A stretch of 17,547 bases of DNA. Origin: JADJLQ01 sp040007895. GTDB taxonomy: Bacteria > Bacteroidota > Bacteroidia > Chitinophagales > Saprospiraceae. Shown here one piece after another: positions 6,224 to 15,600 of the stretch. The DNA is taken from assembly GCA_040007895.1 (NCBI GenBank), contig JBDTUE010000074.1:1-17547 (forward strand). The letters are read 5' to 3'. Both the position numbers and the translations under genes were made by a program. The number at the start of each line of letters is the position of its first letter. The first letter of the stretch is position 1. The notes beneath the pieces are model-generated. The model did not search any database. It was not told the origin of the DNA and worked only from the letters and a program-made list of their open reading frames with translations.

Positions 6224-9200
6224 ATGAAAAGACTCTCTCTTTTTTTCGCATTGCTGATGCTATCAGTGACTACGATCCTTTCTCAGAAAATCATTACCGG
6301 GAAAGTATTGGATGAAACTGGTGAAGCATTGATCGGTGCAAATGTCCAGGCCAAAGGAACCACTTTTGGTACTGTTACCGATGTAGAAGGCTCTTATACA
6401 CTTACCGTACCAACTGAAACCAAATTCATTACGTTTACTTTCTTAGGTTACGCTACCACGGATGTTCCTATCGGATCTACCAATGTGGTAAGTACAATTT
6501 TAAGAAGCAGTGCTGATATACTTACCGAGGTAGTTGTAACTGGTACCGGTAGTGCCACAAGTAAAGCTAAAATTGGTATTTCAGTAGAATCCATCAAAGG
6601 CGATAGATTATCTCAGGTAGCTATTGCCGGTATTGACCAGGCACTGGTTGGAAAGATTCCAGGTGCACAGATTTCATCTGTATCCGGAAATCCCGGTGAC
6701 CAGGTAAATATTGTACTTAGAGGTATTAATACAGTACAAGCTGGTACAAGACCAATGATATTGTTAGATGGAATAGAAATACCATTCTCTAACTTAAACA
6801 CACTGGACCTTACCCAGGTTGAACGCGTTGAAGTGGTCCAGGGTGCTGCCTCAGCATCATTATATGGCGCCCAAGGTGCCAATGGTGTCATTCAAATTTT
6901 TACAAAAAAAGGTACCAAAGGAACCCTGAATATTAATGTATCTACTAGCTATGCTAATAATATATATATCAATTCAGGTAATTTTGGTAAAGCAAGTTTG
7001 CATCCCTATCTGACTGATGGAAGCGGTAATATTGTTTCAGCCCTGGCAAGTGGTGGGTTTAAAGCTGGTCAAGCCATTACGATAGACCCTTTAACGGGTA
7101 TAGTTCCGGGTTCTGGAAGTTTGGCTTATAGATATGGGACCAATGTTCCTGGTGTAGGATCTAGCGCTCCTGGAGCTACAGAGAACTATACACGATATGG
7201 TATTTTGGATCCAAGAAATATCGCCGATCAGCCTTATAAAGGCAGCCTACAATATTATGATCACTTTGCACAAGTATTTCAATCGGCACCTTCGAGCAAT
7301 GTTTCTTTAAATATTAATGGCGGAGGTGATAAGGTAGATTATAGTTTCACTTTAGCAAACAATAGAAATAATTCTGCCTTATTAAAAGATAATGGATACC
7401 TGGATAGGACTAATCTGGTAGCCAATATTGGAATTGAATTATTTAAAAACTTTACACTCAGGTCTATTACGAACCTGGTTTATATTGATAATACCATGCA
7501 TCCGAATATTGGTGCAGGTGGAGGTACTTTTTATGGTCAGGGAAACCTCAATGCTTATGTAGGTGGAGTGTATGGGTTTTTAAATACTTCTCCTTTCTTT
7601 GATTTGACAGCTAAAAATTCAGATGGTGATTACACATCTTATAACCGGGCTAGTTTTGCGAGTGTAAATGCATTCAATCCCTTTTATAGATTAGAATATA
7701 CCAACAGTGATGATAAGAGAATAGATATTATTCAAAACCTGAGTGCAAATTATAAAGTCAACCGGTTCGTGACTTTAGATGGCCGTTTTGGTCTTAGCCA
7801 TAGAAACGAAAATGCATATTGGACTTTTTACAACCAATCGTTGAATGCAAATACGATTGATCAGGGAAGTTGGGCTTCCTGGTATAATGGATCTGATGAA
7901 ACAGGTGAAGTAGATAACTTCCAGTACGAGAATACTAAAATAAACTTTTTTGGAAGCGCTACGGTCAAGTTAGATTTTGCAAATGATTTAAAACTTGGCA
8001 TACCCCTTCAATCTACCACGATAGGAGGTTATGATTACAGAAATAACAAATACAGGGAGTATGATACCTGGGGACAATCATTACCTTTAAATCCTCCTAT
8101 TAATTTACTTTCTACTAAACAACAATATGCAATTCTGGACTATGTAGAGCCTTTTGTCACCTATGGATTTGTGTTAGATCAAAAGTTTGACTACAGTAAT
8201 TTATTTGGTGTTGGTGGAGGTTTTAGGACGGATTATTCTTCTGCTTTTGGAGCAGGATCAAAACCATTTACTTTCCCACATGGTAATGCTTACCTTAATA
8301 TTAATAGTTTTGAATTTTGGAATGGACTTAGCAAGTCTATACCCATTTTCCGATTCAGAGCAGCATATGGTCAGGCAGGAATTCAACCAGGAGCTTTTGA
8401 TAGGTATCCTGTAATTACACAACAACCTACAGGTAATGAACTAGCTTATACCAACCAGGTTACTTCCAGGAATCCAGACCTCGATGTGGAAGTATCCACT
8501 GAAAAAGAAATTGGAACCGATATCGGAGTTAAATTATTTGGCGGAAATTGGTTAAAGGATATGAACATTAATTTGACATACTGGGAACGAAAAACTGACA
8601 ATGCCATCTTTAATCAAAACGTACCACCTTCAACCGGCGCTACCAAATTAATTACGAATGCAATTGGCCTTGCATCCAATGGTATTCAATTAGGAATTAA
8701 GTTTACAGTGTTGACCAGCAAAAATTTTAACTGGGATATTATCACGAACTTCGGACACCAATCTACTACTATTACTAAAGTAAATGGTGGAGATATCCCA
8801 CTCACCAGTTTTGCCGGAAGTACAAGTTTAGTGTTGACACCAGGCGCTAAAGTAGGCCAGATTTTCGGATATAAAGCGTTGACAAGTATTAGCCAGGCAA
8901 GAGCGGATGGCAGCCCATTTATTGCGGAAGCGCAAAAAGCCAATTATGAAATTGTAGAAGGAAGAGTGGTAAATAAAGCAACGAATGCAATATTCTTTTC
9001 AGACGAAGCTTCTTCGTTTGGCGATCCTAACCCTAAATTGATCTCTTCTATTATTAGTAATATGTCCTATAAAGATGTTATAAGCTTTGGATTCCAATTT
9101 GACGCAGTAACCGGGACTCATTTATATAACCAAACCAACGAATGGATGTACAGAGATGGTATTAGTTCCGATTTCGCAAAACCTGTGACTATAAACGGTA

Positions 9201-9550
9201 AAACAGCTGCTTACTCTTCATACTATGCGAGTGCTTATTATGCACTGGGAACTACTTCAAAAGGTGTAGGAAACAATGTTACCAAAGACTTCTTTTATGA
9301 AGATGCATCCTTCGTGAGATTAAGAAACGTAACCTTAGGTTTTGATTTCTCTCGCTTAGTTAGTGCCAGGTGGTTGAAAAAATGTCAACTTGTATTAAGT
9401 GGAAGGAATTTATTAACCTTTACAAATTACAGTGGTATGGATCCTGAAATTAGTTCTGGAGCTTCAAATTCGGCTTTTGACAGAGGTATCGATCATAGTA
9501 CGATTCCTAATTTAAAATCTTATCAGGCTACATTAAACTTTTCATTCTGA
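6224..9550 (+). CDS. SusC/RagA-type TonB-dependent outer-membrane transporter (second locus)
   Basis: 1108 residues, complete and of usual length. A Sec signal peptide (cleavage near ILS-Q21) leads directly into a carboxypeptidase-regulatory-like domain (about 22-95: ITGKVLDETGEALIGANV, TVTDVEGSY). There is no STN domain, so anti-sigma signalling is not expected. A TonB-box-like LTEVVVTG sits at 100-107. The plug covers about 110-230 with LRGINT (165-170), LDGIEIP (181-187) and ASLYGAQGANGVIQI (211-225). The rest is the barrel, with SRNPDLDVEVSTEKEIGTD, a late GRNLLTFTNYSGMDPE block and a terminal LNFSF strand. It would import a ligand captured by the SusD-type protein encoded 23 bp downstream, using TonB energy. 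Its plug motif RPMILLDG differs from the more usual QPLFVVDG seen in the third locus, so the two belong to different branches. The start MKRL follows the conserved leader. Confidence 0.96.
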   Translation: MKRLSLFFALLMLSVTTILSQKIITGKVLDETGEALIGANVQAKGTTFGTVTDVEGSYTLTVPTETKFITFTFLGYATTDVPIGSTNVVSTILRSSADILTEVVVTGTGSATSKAKIGISVESIKGDRLSQVAIAGIDQALVGKIPGAQISSVSGNPGDQVNIVLRGINTVQAGTRPMILLDGIEIPFSNLNTLDLTQVERVEVVQGAASASLYGAQGANGVIQIFTKKGTKGTLNINVSTSYANNIYINSGNFGKASLHPYLTDGSGNIVSALASGGFKAGQAITIDPLTGIVPGSGSLAYRYGTNVPGVGSSAPGATENYTRYGILDPRNIADQPYKGSLQYYDHFAQVFQSAPSSNVSLNINGGGDKVDYSFTLANNRNNSALLKDNGYLDRTNLVANIGIELFKNFTLRSITNLVYIDNTMHPNIGAGGGTFYGQGNLNAYVGGVYGFLNTSPFFDLTAKNSDGDYTSYNRASFASVNAFNPFYRLEYTNSDDKRIDIIQNLSANYKVNRFVTLDGRFGLSHRNENAYWTFYNQSLNANTIDQGSWASWYNGSDETGEVDNFQYENTKINFFGSATVKLDFANDLKLGIPLQSTTIGGYDYRNNKYREYDTWGQSLPLNPPINLLSTKQQYAILDYVEPFVTYGFVLDQKFDYSNLFGVGGGFRTDYSSAFGAGSKPFTFPHGNAYLNINSFEFWNGLSKSIPIFRFRAAYGQAGIQPGAFDRYPVITQQPTGNELAYTNQVTSRNPDLDVEVSTEKEIGTDIGVKLFGGNWLKDMNINLTYWERKTDNAIFNQNVPPSTGATKLITNAIGLASNGIQLGIKFTVLTSKNFNWDIITNFGHQSTTITKVNGGDIPLTSFAGSTSLVLTPGAKVGQIFGYKALTSISQARADGSPFIAEAQKANYEIVEGRVVNKATNAIFFSDEASSFGDPNPKLISSIISNMSYKDVISFGFQFDAVTGTHLYNQTNEWMYRDGISSDFAKPVTINGKTAAYSSYYASAYYALGTTSKGVGNNVTKDFFYEDASFVRLRNVTLGFDFSRLVSARWLKKCQLVLSGRNLLTFTNYSGMDPEISSGASNSAFDRGIDHSTIPNLKSYQATLNFSF

Positions 9551-9573
9551 TCCACCAACTTAAATTTAAAAAA

Positions 9574-11289
9574 ATGAAAAAGTATAATATTTATTTAATT
9601 ATAAAAAGTGCTATTAAAACCACGAGTTTTATGGCAATTATTTCCCTTGTATTTATTCTTCAGTCTTGTAAAAAGGAACTAGATGTACAAAACCCCAATG
9701 ACCCAACCTTTGGTGTCAATGTAACGAGTGAATCAGGTTTAGCAGATTATGCTAAAGGAAGTACCTATTGGAATGGATTTACCTATGGCAATGGATGGTT
9801 AGGCGATAGTTATTTTTCTTTGCCCTGGGGTTATCATGAATTAATGGGAGATGCTATAGGTGGTGGACAGGGTTCAAACAACCAAACTACAACCATGGGT
9901 GTGCCTCAAAAATTTCAAGCAGATCCTGCGGACGCATCATCCGTTTTCACCAATCCATCCCCACAAGTTGCTATTATACGAAGCTTTAATACGTCCGCTG
10001 CCTCAGCGAATGAAAATAATGCAATGAAATACGAATGGAACAGTATGTATGCTCTGATTAAATCCTGTAATATAATGGTGGAACAACTGGCAAATGTTGA
10101 TGGACTAGCCGCTGACAAAGTTAATGCTGTTAAAGCCTGGTCTTATTGGTGGAAAGGTTATGCTTATTCTCAACTCGGAAGTTTGTATTATGCCGCTTTA
10201 GTGGTAGATAAATCAAATACAATTTTTAGTACATATGTTGACCATAATGCCATTATCACTGAATCAAATAAAAATTTGAATCAGGCTTTAACCACACTTA
10301 AAGCAGTTTCTAATCAAACAGACTTTAATGCAATGATCACCAGAATGACTCCTGCTCAAAATCAAGTTGGTTTGGGGAAAGCATTGACCTCTGATCAATT
10401 TATCAGAACAGTAAATACTATGCTGGCTCGTAACATTGTGATTAACAAACTTGCACCTTTCGTAAACGGCAATCCCAATGCAACCATTGCTAAGGCCAGT
10501 ATGGGAGTAATATCCTCAGCGGATTGGTCAGCAGTAGTAGCTCTATGTACTGCGGGAATTAAACAAGGTGATAATGTATTTACAGGCAGATCCACCGCAG
10601 CAAACTCTTTTTTCTCCGCTACAGGCGGTACAGTTGCTTCTTTGCTTTCAATCAGCAATCAAACGTCAACATATAAATTAAGCGAACGTCTTGTACAGCA
10701 ATTTAAAGCCGATGATAAAAGAAGAGCCAATTTTAGTACTGCCAAAGGTACTTTTTACGGCGATGCTAATACAAACAGTACGCGGTATACTTTATTGGAC
10801 GGAGTAACAGAAAACTTAAAAGGTATTCCTATTTTAGGATCAAGACAAGCCGGTGGTATTGAAGTTTACATCGGACCCACTTTTGAAGAAAATGCTTTGA
10901 TGTTAGCTGAAGCGAAAATCAGGACTGGTGCTATCAATGAGGGTCTCATACTTATTGATGCAGTGAGGTCCTATCAAGGTGCAGGTGTTGCTGCTTTGGC
11001 AGGTACCAATCTTGCCCTGGCTCCGGCACTTACTGAACTGACCATGGAACGGCTTGCAGCTTTAGCGTTTAGGGGCCTTTCTTATTTTGATCTCCGAAGA
11101 TGGGGATGGACGTACAGTATAGCTAATGGCGGAGGAAGATATGGCAGTACCTTACTGTTTAAGAATACAGTATTTACTAATGCCACTATAGACTATAATT
11201 ATATGGACTTTTGGGATGTACCGGCTGATGAACTCGATAAAAATCCTCCTGCGGCTGGTAGTGCAGTAATTAAAAATCCAAATTTCTAA
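9574..11289 (+). CDS. SusD/RagB-type surface lipoprotein (second locus)
   Basis: 571 residues. The lipoprotein signal has an unusually long N-terminal region (MKKYNIYLIIKSAIKTTSF) before the hydrophobic core and lipobox LQSC (Cys32); a start at Met20 would be too short, so Met1 is kept. After Cys comes KKELDVQNPNDPTF, the classical RagB/SusD opening rather than the LDIN-DPN form of the other two loci. Helical TPR-like sequence includes a WNSMYALIKSCN helix (about 154-165), the LMLAEAKIRTG helix (about 440-450) and a C-terminal RLAALAFRGLSYFDLRRWGW block (about 493-512). The end, WDVPADELDKNPP, is standard for the family. It is the ligand-capturing lid for the SusC encoded 23 bp upstream. A terminator follows 40 bp after the stop, so the operon seems to be just these two genes. 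The ligand is unknown. Confidence 0.95.
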   Translation: MKKYNIYLIIKSAIKTTSFMAIISLVFILQSCKKELDVQNPNDPTFGVNVTSESGLADYAKGSTYWNGFTYGNGWLGDSYFSLPWGYHELMGDAIGGGQGSNNQTTTMGVPQKFQADPADASSVFTNPSPQVAIIRSFNTSAASANENNAMKYEWNSMYALIKSCNIMVEQLANVDGLAADKVNAVKAWSYWWKGYAYSQLGSLYYAALVVDKSNTIFSTYVDHNAIITESNKNLNQALTTLKAVSNQTDFNAMITRMTPAQNQVGLGKALTSDQFIRTVNTMLARNIVINKLAPFVNGNPNATIAKASMGVISSADWSAVVALCTAGIKQGDNVFTGRSTAANSFFSATGGTVASLLSISNQTSTYKLSERLVQQFKADDKRRANFSTAKGTFYGDANTNSTRYTLLDGVTENLKGIPILGSRQAGGIEVYIGPTFEENALMLAEAKIRTGAINEGLILIDAVRSYQGAGVAALAGTNLALAPALTELTMERLAALAFRGLSYFDLRRWGWTYSIANGGGRYGSTLLFKNTVFTNATIDYNYMDFWDVPADELDKNPPAAGSAVIKNPNF

Positions 11290-11329
11290 GACTGAAGATT
11301 TTTATATTTAAATTATTTCCGTGACATAG

Positions 11330-11360
11330 GACTTCCTTCTTAATCGAAGGAAGTCTTTTT
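11330..11360 (+). terminator. Terminator of the second SusCD operon
   Basis: A perfect 10-bp stem GACTTCCTTC (11330-11339) with GAAGGAAGTC (11346-11355), a 6-base loop TTAATC, then five Ts (11356-11360). A textbook intrinsic terminator 40 bp after the SusD-type stop. Confidence 0.92.
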
Positions 11361-11391
11361 CATATATACTTTTATTAAGGTTTACAAGGTT

Positions 11392-11598
11392 TTGGGAGAA
11401 GTGATACTTCTATAGCCATGCTTGGGAGAAGTTATACTTCGACCTTTATCAACTACTTGTGTTTTGGAGTTTAACTCCGACCTGTAAATCCATAAAAGTG
11501 CTTGTGATGTTGTGAAAATCGAAGTCGCAGTAAAACTGCTCCAAAGCGGTGTCGCAAGGTTAGGAGAACCAAGCTTGGGAGAAGTTTGACTTCGACCT
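11392..11598. repeat. Cluster of five short hairpin-forming interspersed repeats
   Basis: Five copies of a unit with the plan TTGG, one to three bases, a 5-bp stem, 3-base loop, matching stem, and usually GACCT. Plus-strand copies: 11392-11410, 11422-11445, 11464-11483 and 11575-11598. A minus-strand copy lies at 11522-11544. The stems are GAAGT/ACTTC (three copies), GGAGT/ACTCC and, in the inverted copy, GCAGT/ACTGC, so the second stem position changes together on both sides. The first copy lacks GACCT and the inverted copy has GACTT. A further hairpin GGTT-AGGAG-AACC lies at 11558-11570. Spacing is irregular and spacers are unrelated, so it is REP-like rather than CRISPR. There is no coding sequence here. 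Confidence 0.75.
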
Positions 11599-11681
11599 AG
11601 ACTATTCTAATCCGATCTACCTAATATTCCTTGCTACATAAATTCAAAAAAGAATGAACTTTAAATGGTGATTTTAATTAT

Positions 11682-11707
11682 AATTCGTTTACTTAACGAG
11701 TAGAATT
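11682..11707 (+). promoter_or_regulatory. Inverted repeat upstream of the secreted-protein gene at 11731
   Basis: AATTCGTT at 11682-11689 is mirrored by AACGA at 11695-11699 and GAATT at 11703-11707. This gives a TCGTT-TACTT-AACGA core with flanking AATTC/GAATT, 24 bp before the ATG. It could be an operator or a leader hairpin; the A/T-rich context makes chance similarity possible. The rest of 11599-11730 shows no convincing promoter. Confidence 0.3.
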
Positions 11708-11730
11708 CATTTCACTTAAATTGTTTTGAT

Positions 11731-12477
11731 ATGAAATTTTTAGTTGCATCCTTCTTTATATTTACTTTCAGTATGTTTTCTTCCGCTCAAATTCTTAGCA
11801 GTCCAACCAGCTACACCACCATGAGCGTTACGGATTGGAATAATGTATTCTCCGGACTTCAACCATTGGTTACTCAAAGTGATCGCAAACTAAAGGGAAC
11901 GCCGTTTCTGTATGAAGAATTTATACTGGGGTCGATATACCTTAGTGATTCTATTCACTCTCCTGAAAAATATAAATTCAACCTTAATATTCAAACCAAT
12001 GAAATCTGGATGATAAATGATGAGGGACAACAAAGAATCCTTACCAATCCCCGCATTATGGCTTTAGTATTGAATAAAGATGGCATTAAACATACTTTTA
12101 AAAAACTTCCCTTACCTCAAGCAAACACGACAGACCGAAAGTTTGTGGAAATGTTTTATTGTGGTTCTATTACTTTAGTTAAAGAGATTCAAAAAATCTT
12201 TACAGGCGCAGCATTTGCAGATCAAAGTAATACCATTGTGGAAAGCTCTTCTGACAGTTATGAAACGCGCATTTTTTATTATTTGGCAGACGAACATGGA
12301 ATAATTCAAAAAGTGAAACTAAAACTTTCAGACGTATTTGACTTATTTCCAAAACTTGTAAAAAAGCATAAATCAAAACTGGACTCTTACTGTAAAGAGC
12401 AACAAATCAATAAAAATTTATCTGAAGAGAAGATGACGGGTTTGTTAAATTATATGTCTGAACTAAGGAGTATGTAA
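11731..12477 (+). CDS. Secreted protein of unknown function, paralogue of the gene at 3940
   Basis: 248 residues with a Sec signal peptide (hydrophobic 3-16, probable cleavage SSA-Q20) and no lipobox, hence periplasmic or secreted. Residues 80-101 (KYKFN...TNEI...DEGQQ) align without gaps to residues 75-96 of the protein at 3940. The shared pattern continues with FLYEEF, the IFYYLADEHGIIQKVKL strands (about 187-203), DLFPKL and a Lys-rich helix before NYMSEL. The Lys-rich C-terminal segment (KKHKSKLDSYCKEQ) is a distinguishing feature, and its single late Cys argues against a structural disulfide there. No enzyme motif is recognised. It stands alone: a terminator and repeat cluster lie upstream, and its own terminator follows 70 bp after the stop. 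Unlike its paralogue it is therefore probably transcribed by itself, next to but apart from the third SusCD operon. Confidence 0.85.
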   Translation: MKFLVASFFIFTFSMFSSAQILSSPTSYTTMSVTDWNNVFSGLQPLVTQSDRKLKGTPFLYEEFILGSIYLSDSIHSPEKYKFNLNIQTNEIWMINDEGQQRILTNPRIMALVLNKDGIKHTFKKLPLPQANTTDRKFVEMFYCGSITLVKEIQKIFTGAAFADQSNTIVESSSDSYETRIFYYLADEHGIIQKVKLKLSDVFDLFPKLVKKHKSKLDSYCKEQQINKNLSEEKMTGLLNYMSELRSM

Positions 12478-12547
12478 TTGAGATTATAATGTATGTAATG
12501 ATATTCTTGCGGATTATTCAATACGTTCCAATTTTCAATTTTTAGCG

Positions 12548-12578
12548 CCTTTGAAAGGTTTTTTCAAAGGAATTTTTT
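12548..12578 (+). terminator. Terminator of the secreted-protein gene at 11731
   Basis: A 9-bp perfect stem CCTTTGAAA (12548-12556) with TTTCAAAGG (12562-12570), loop GGTTT, then AA and six Ts (12573-12578). It ends only four bases before the promoter-like box of the third susC, so the terminator probably overlaps the upstream promoter element. Confidence 0.8.
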
Positions 12579-12590
12579 GTTTACCTTCAC
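12559..12590 (+). promoter_or_regulatory. Candidate promoter of the third susC
   Basis: TACCTTCAC at 12582-12590 resembles the Bacteroidota -7 box TAnnTTTG. A T-run at 12559-12564 lies 17 bases upstream. The box starts 95 bp before the ATG, against 94 bp for the equivalent TAGTTTCAC at the second susC. The T-run also lies in the loop and 3' arm of the preceding terminator hairpin. Confidence 0.5.
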
Positions 12591-12606
12591 ATTTGGGGAC
12601 TTTAAT

Positions 12607-12667
12607 TCGTTAAAATTAAAGGGATTTATCCCCATCGACCTAACTCACTAATTTATTACTAAATCAA
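12607..12667 (+). promoter_or_regulatory. Conserved 5' leader element of the third susC
   Basis: Equivalent of 6155-6206. TCGTTAA (12607-12613) is followed by a GGGA-TTTA-TCCC hairpin (12621-12632), TCG (12635), ACTCACT (12643-12649), TTTATTA and AAATCAA (12661-12667). This copy can also form CTTTAATT/AATTAAAG (12600-12607 with 12614-12621), closing a loop made of most of the TCGTTAA block. It ends 9 bases before the start codon, so it could influence translation initiation. Confidence 0.55.
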
Positions 12668-12676
12668 GTTTATTTT

Positions 12677-15600
12677 ATGAAAAGACTCAACTTTATTCTA
12701 TGCTTATTATTTTTATCATCCCTTGTTTTTTCGCAGCGAACAATCAAAGGTTTGGTAAAAGATAATACTGGCGAACCACTTATTGGAGCCAGTATAGTTG
12801 CTAAAGGTACCGACGTAGGTACTGTTACAGACATTGATGGAGCGTATTCTTTAAATGTTCCCGCAAGTGTTACGATTTTGACTTTTACTTATACAGGTTT
12901 TACACCACAGGAGATAGCCATTGAAAACCTTACAGAAGTAAATGTTTCCCTGCAAGAGGGAGTAGAAATTCAGGAAATTGTAGTCACTGCTTTTGGTATT
13001 AAAAAAGATAAAAGCAATTTGGGATATGGAGTTACACAGCTTACGAGCAGTGAAATTACCCAGGCTCATACTACAAATGTTACTAACGCCTTAGCAGCCA
13101 AAGTGCCTGGAGTCCGGGTAAGTGGTTCAGGTGGTTCATTTTCAAGTTCAAGTATTATTATTCGTGGTTATACCTCATTTACCGGTTCTAATCAACCATT
13201 GTTTGTGGTAGATGGTATTTCTATTGATAATAGTGGTGGTGGAAATACGCTGCAGACCGGGGTTACGAATTCAGGAAGAGCTATTGATATTAACCAGGAA
13301 GACATTGAATCAATAAGTGTACTTAAAGGTGCTGCTGCAACTTCTCTATATGGATCCAGAGCAGCTAATGGAGTAGTCCTGATTACAACCAAAACAGGTA
13401 AATCTAAATCAAAACAATCCGTTACTTATTCTGTAAATGTTGCACAGCAAGAAGTAAATCGTTTTCCCGACTATCAAAATACATATGGTCAGGGAAATAC
13501 TGGAAATTTTAATCCGGGTGCGGTTGCATCCTGGGGACCCAAAATTGATGGCAGATCAGTTCTATTACCAATTGCTTACCGTGGTTTAGGTGGACCGAGC
13601 GATACTTCGACATCGCTTACTGCTTATCCGAATAATGTATCTGACCTTTTTAAAAAGGGACTTAATACTCAACATAATCTTAGTTTCCAGGGTGGAGCTA
13701 ACCGGACGGGTTATCGTCTTTCACTAGGTTATCTGGATGATAATGGCGTGATTGATAATAATAGGTTGAAACGATACAATTTTGGTATTAACTCGACTAC
13801 TGAACTTACCAAAAAATTATCAGCAGGGGTTTCTGTCAATTATGCATTGAATAAATCTAATAGAACAGCACAAGGTAATCAATTGTCTAATCCTTTATTC
13901 AGATCCTGGTTTACACCCCGTAGCTGGGATTTGACAGGACGTCCATTCCAGAGTCCTACTGGCGCTAACCTTCATTATGATGCAGTGGATAATCCACGCT
14001 GGTCTATTTACAATAATCTTTACAATGACCAGATCGATCGGGTGTTTGGTAATTTCAATCTGCGTTATGAATTGAATAGCTGGCTAAGGGTAAGTGCAAA
14101 AGCAGGTGCAGATAATTTTGCATATTCAGGTAGTTATTATGATCAAATCGGAGCAGCAGGTCAGGGAGCTACGGTAGCCGGAGGTATAGGTGGTATTCGT
14201 GAAATTCGACAAAATTCACGAATTATCAACTCTACATTTTTAATTACCGCTGATAAAAAAGTTGCACCTCATGTCAATTTGATATTTGTGCTAGGAAATG
14301 AAATACTGGACCAAGTCAATAATTCAACTGATCTGATTGGTCGCGGAGTCACGGTACGCAACTTTAGAAACCTGCAAGCAAATACTACTACATTAATACC
14401 GAACAATTTTAATTATTGGCAATACCGGTTAGTGGGATTCTTCAGTAACCTTACCGCTTCATATAGCGATTGGGCAACTATTGATCTGGCTGCTAGAAAT
14501 GATAATAATTCTATTTTACCGCAAGCCAATAACAGTTATACGTATTATTCTGTAGCGGGTACCTTGAACTTAGCCAGGGCATTTAAAATTAATTCAAACT
14601 TATTATCTTCCCTTAAGTTAAGTGGTAATACAGGTTTGATCGGTAGTGCTAAATCTGATTTCCGTTATTCGACGGATAGTTATTATGGAAAGGCTAATCT
14701 CACTGATGGATTCGGACCTAATGTTATATTTCCCTTTAACGGAACACTGCCCGGTTTTACACTCCAGGATGCAGCAGGTAATCCTAACCTGAAACCTGAA
14801 TTTACCCGCTCTACAGAAGGCGAAATTGAAATAGGATTTTTCAATGATAAAATCAAATTTAGTGGAATCATTTACAAACAGCATACTACGGATATATTAT
14901 TGTCAGTTCCCAATTCTCCTGCAGCAGGTATAAGCAGTGTTTTGAAAAATGCAGGAAGTCTGACTACTAATGGAAAAGAATTACAATTGACTATTAGTCC
15001 ATTTAAAAGTAATAATGGCTTTAATTGGTCGACCGTGGCCAGCTATACCCAGTTTAAAACGATTATTGATGATTTAGCACCTGGAGTTCAGAAAATACAA
15101 TTAGGTGGATTTACAACACCGGGTACATTCTTAGTTAAAGGAGATGAATACGGGCAAATTTATGGCACCGGATATCTTAGAAATGCAGACGGTAAAATGA
15201 TAGTAAGTGCTACGACTGGCTTACCATCACCTACACCTTTGGATCAGAAAGTGGGAAATCCAAATCCAAAATATCTTCTAGGTATTAGTAATGCTTTTTC
15301 TTACAAAAATCTTGATTTAAATGTATTGATTGATATCAAGGAAGGTGGTGACCAGTACTCACGGAATATTGCTGATTTGCAACGAAATGGAGTAACTGCT
15401 GAAACGGCTGAATTTGAAAGACTAAATTCGGATGGTACCCCCGCTAAATTATACACCTTTGATGCCGTTACTCCTGCTGGTACACCCAATACGATCGCAG
15501 TTACTGCTGAGCAATATTGGGGCAACTCAGGAAAATATGTGGCTGCGGAAGGTTATATTTATAATACTTCATGGGTACGAATCCGTGAAGCTTCTATCGG

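Noticed and set aside
11392..11598. Possible CRISPR array
   Set aside because: Units are of both orientations, the intervals are irregular (about 10 to 40 bases) and the copies are degenerate with compensatory changes. No cas gene is present.
14618..14884. Minus-strand open frames of 60-90 codons inside the susC genes (also near 6613-6891, 8686-8943, 10395-10658, 12851-13069)
   Set aside because: All are antisense to well-supported genes, without recognisable domains or start context.
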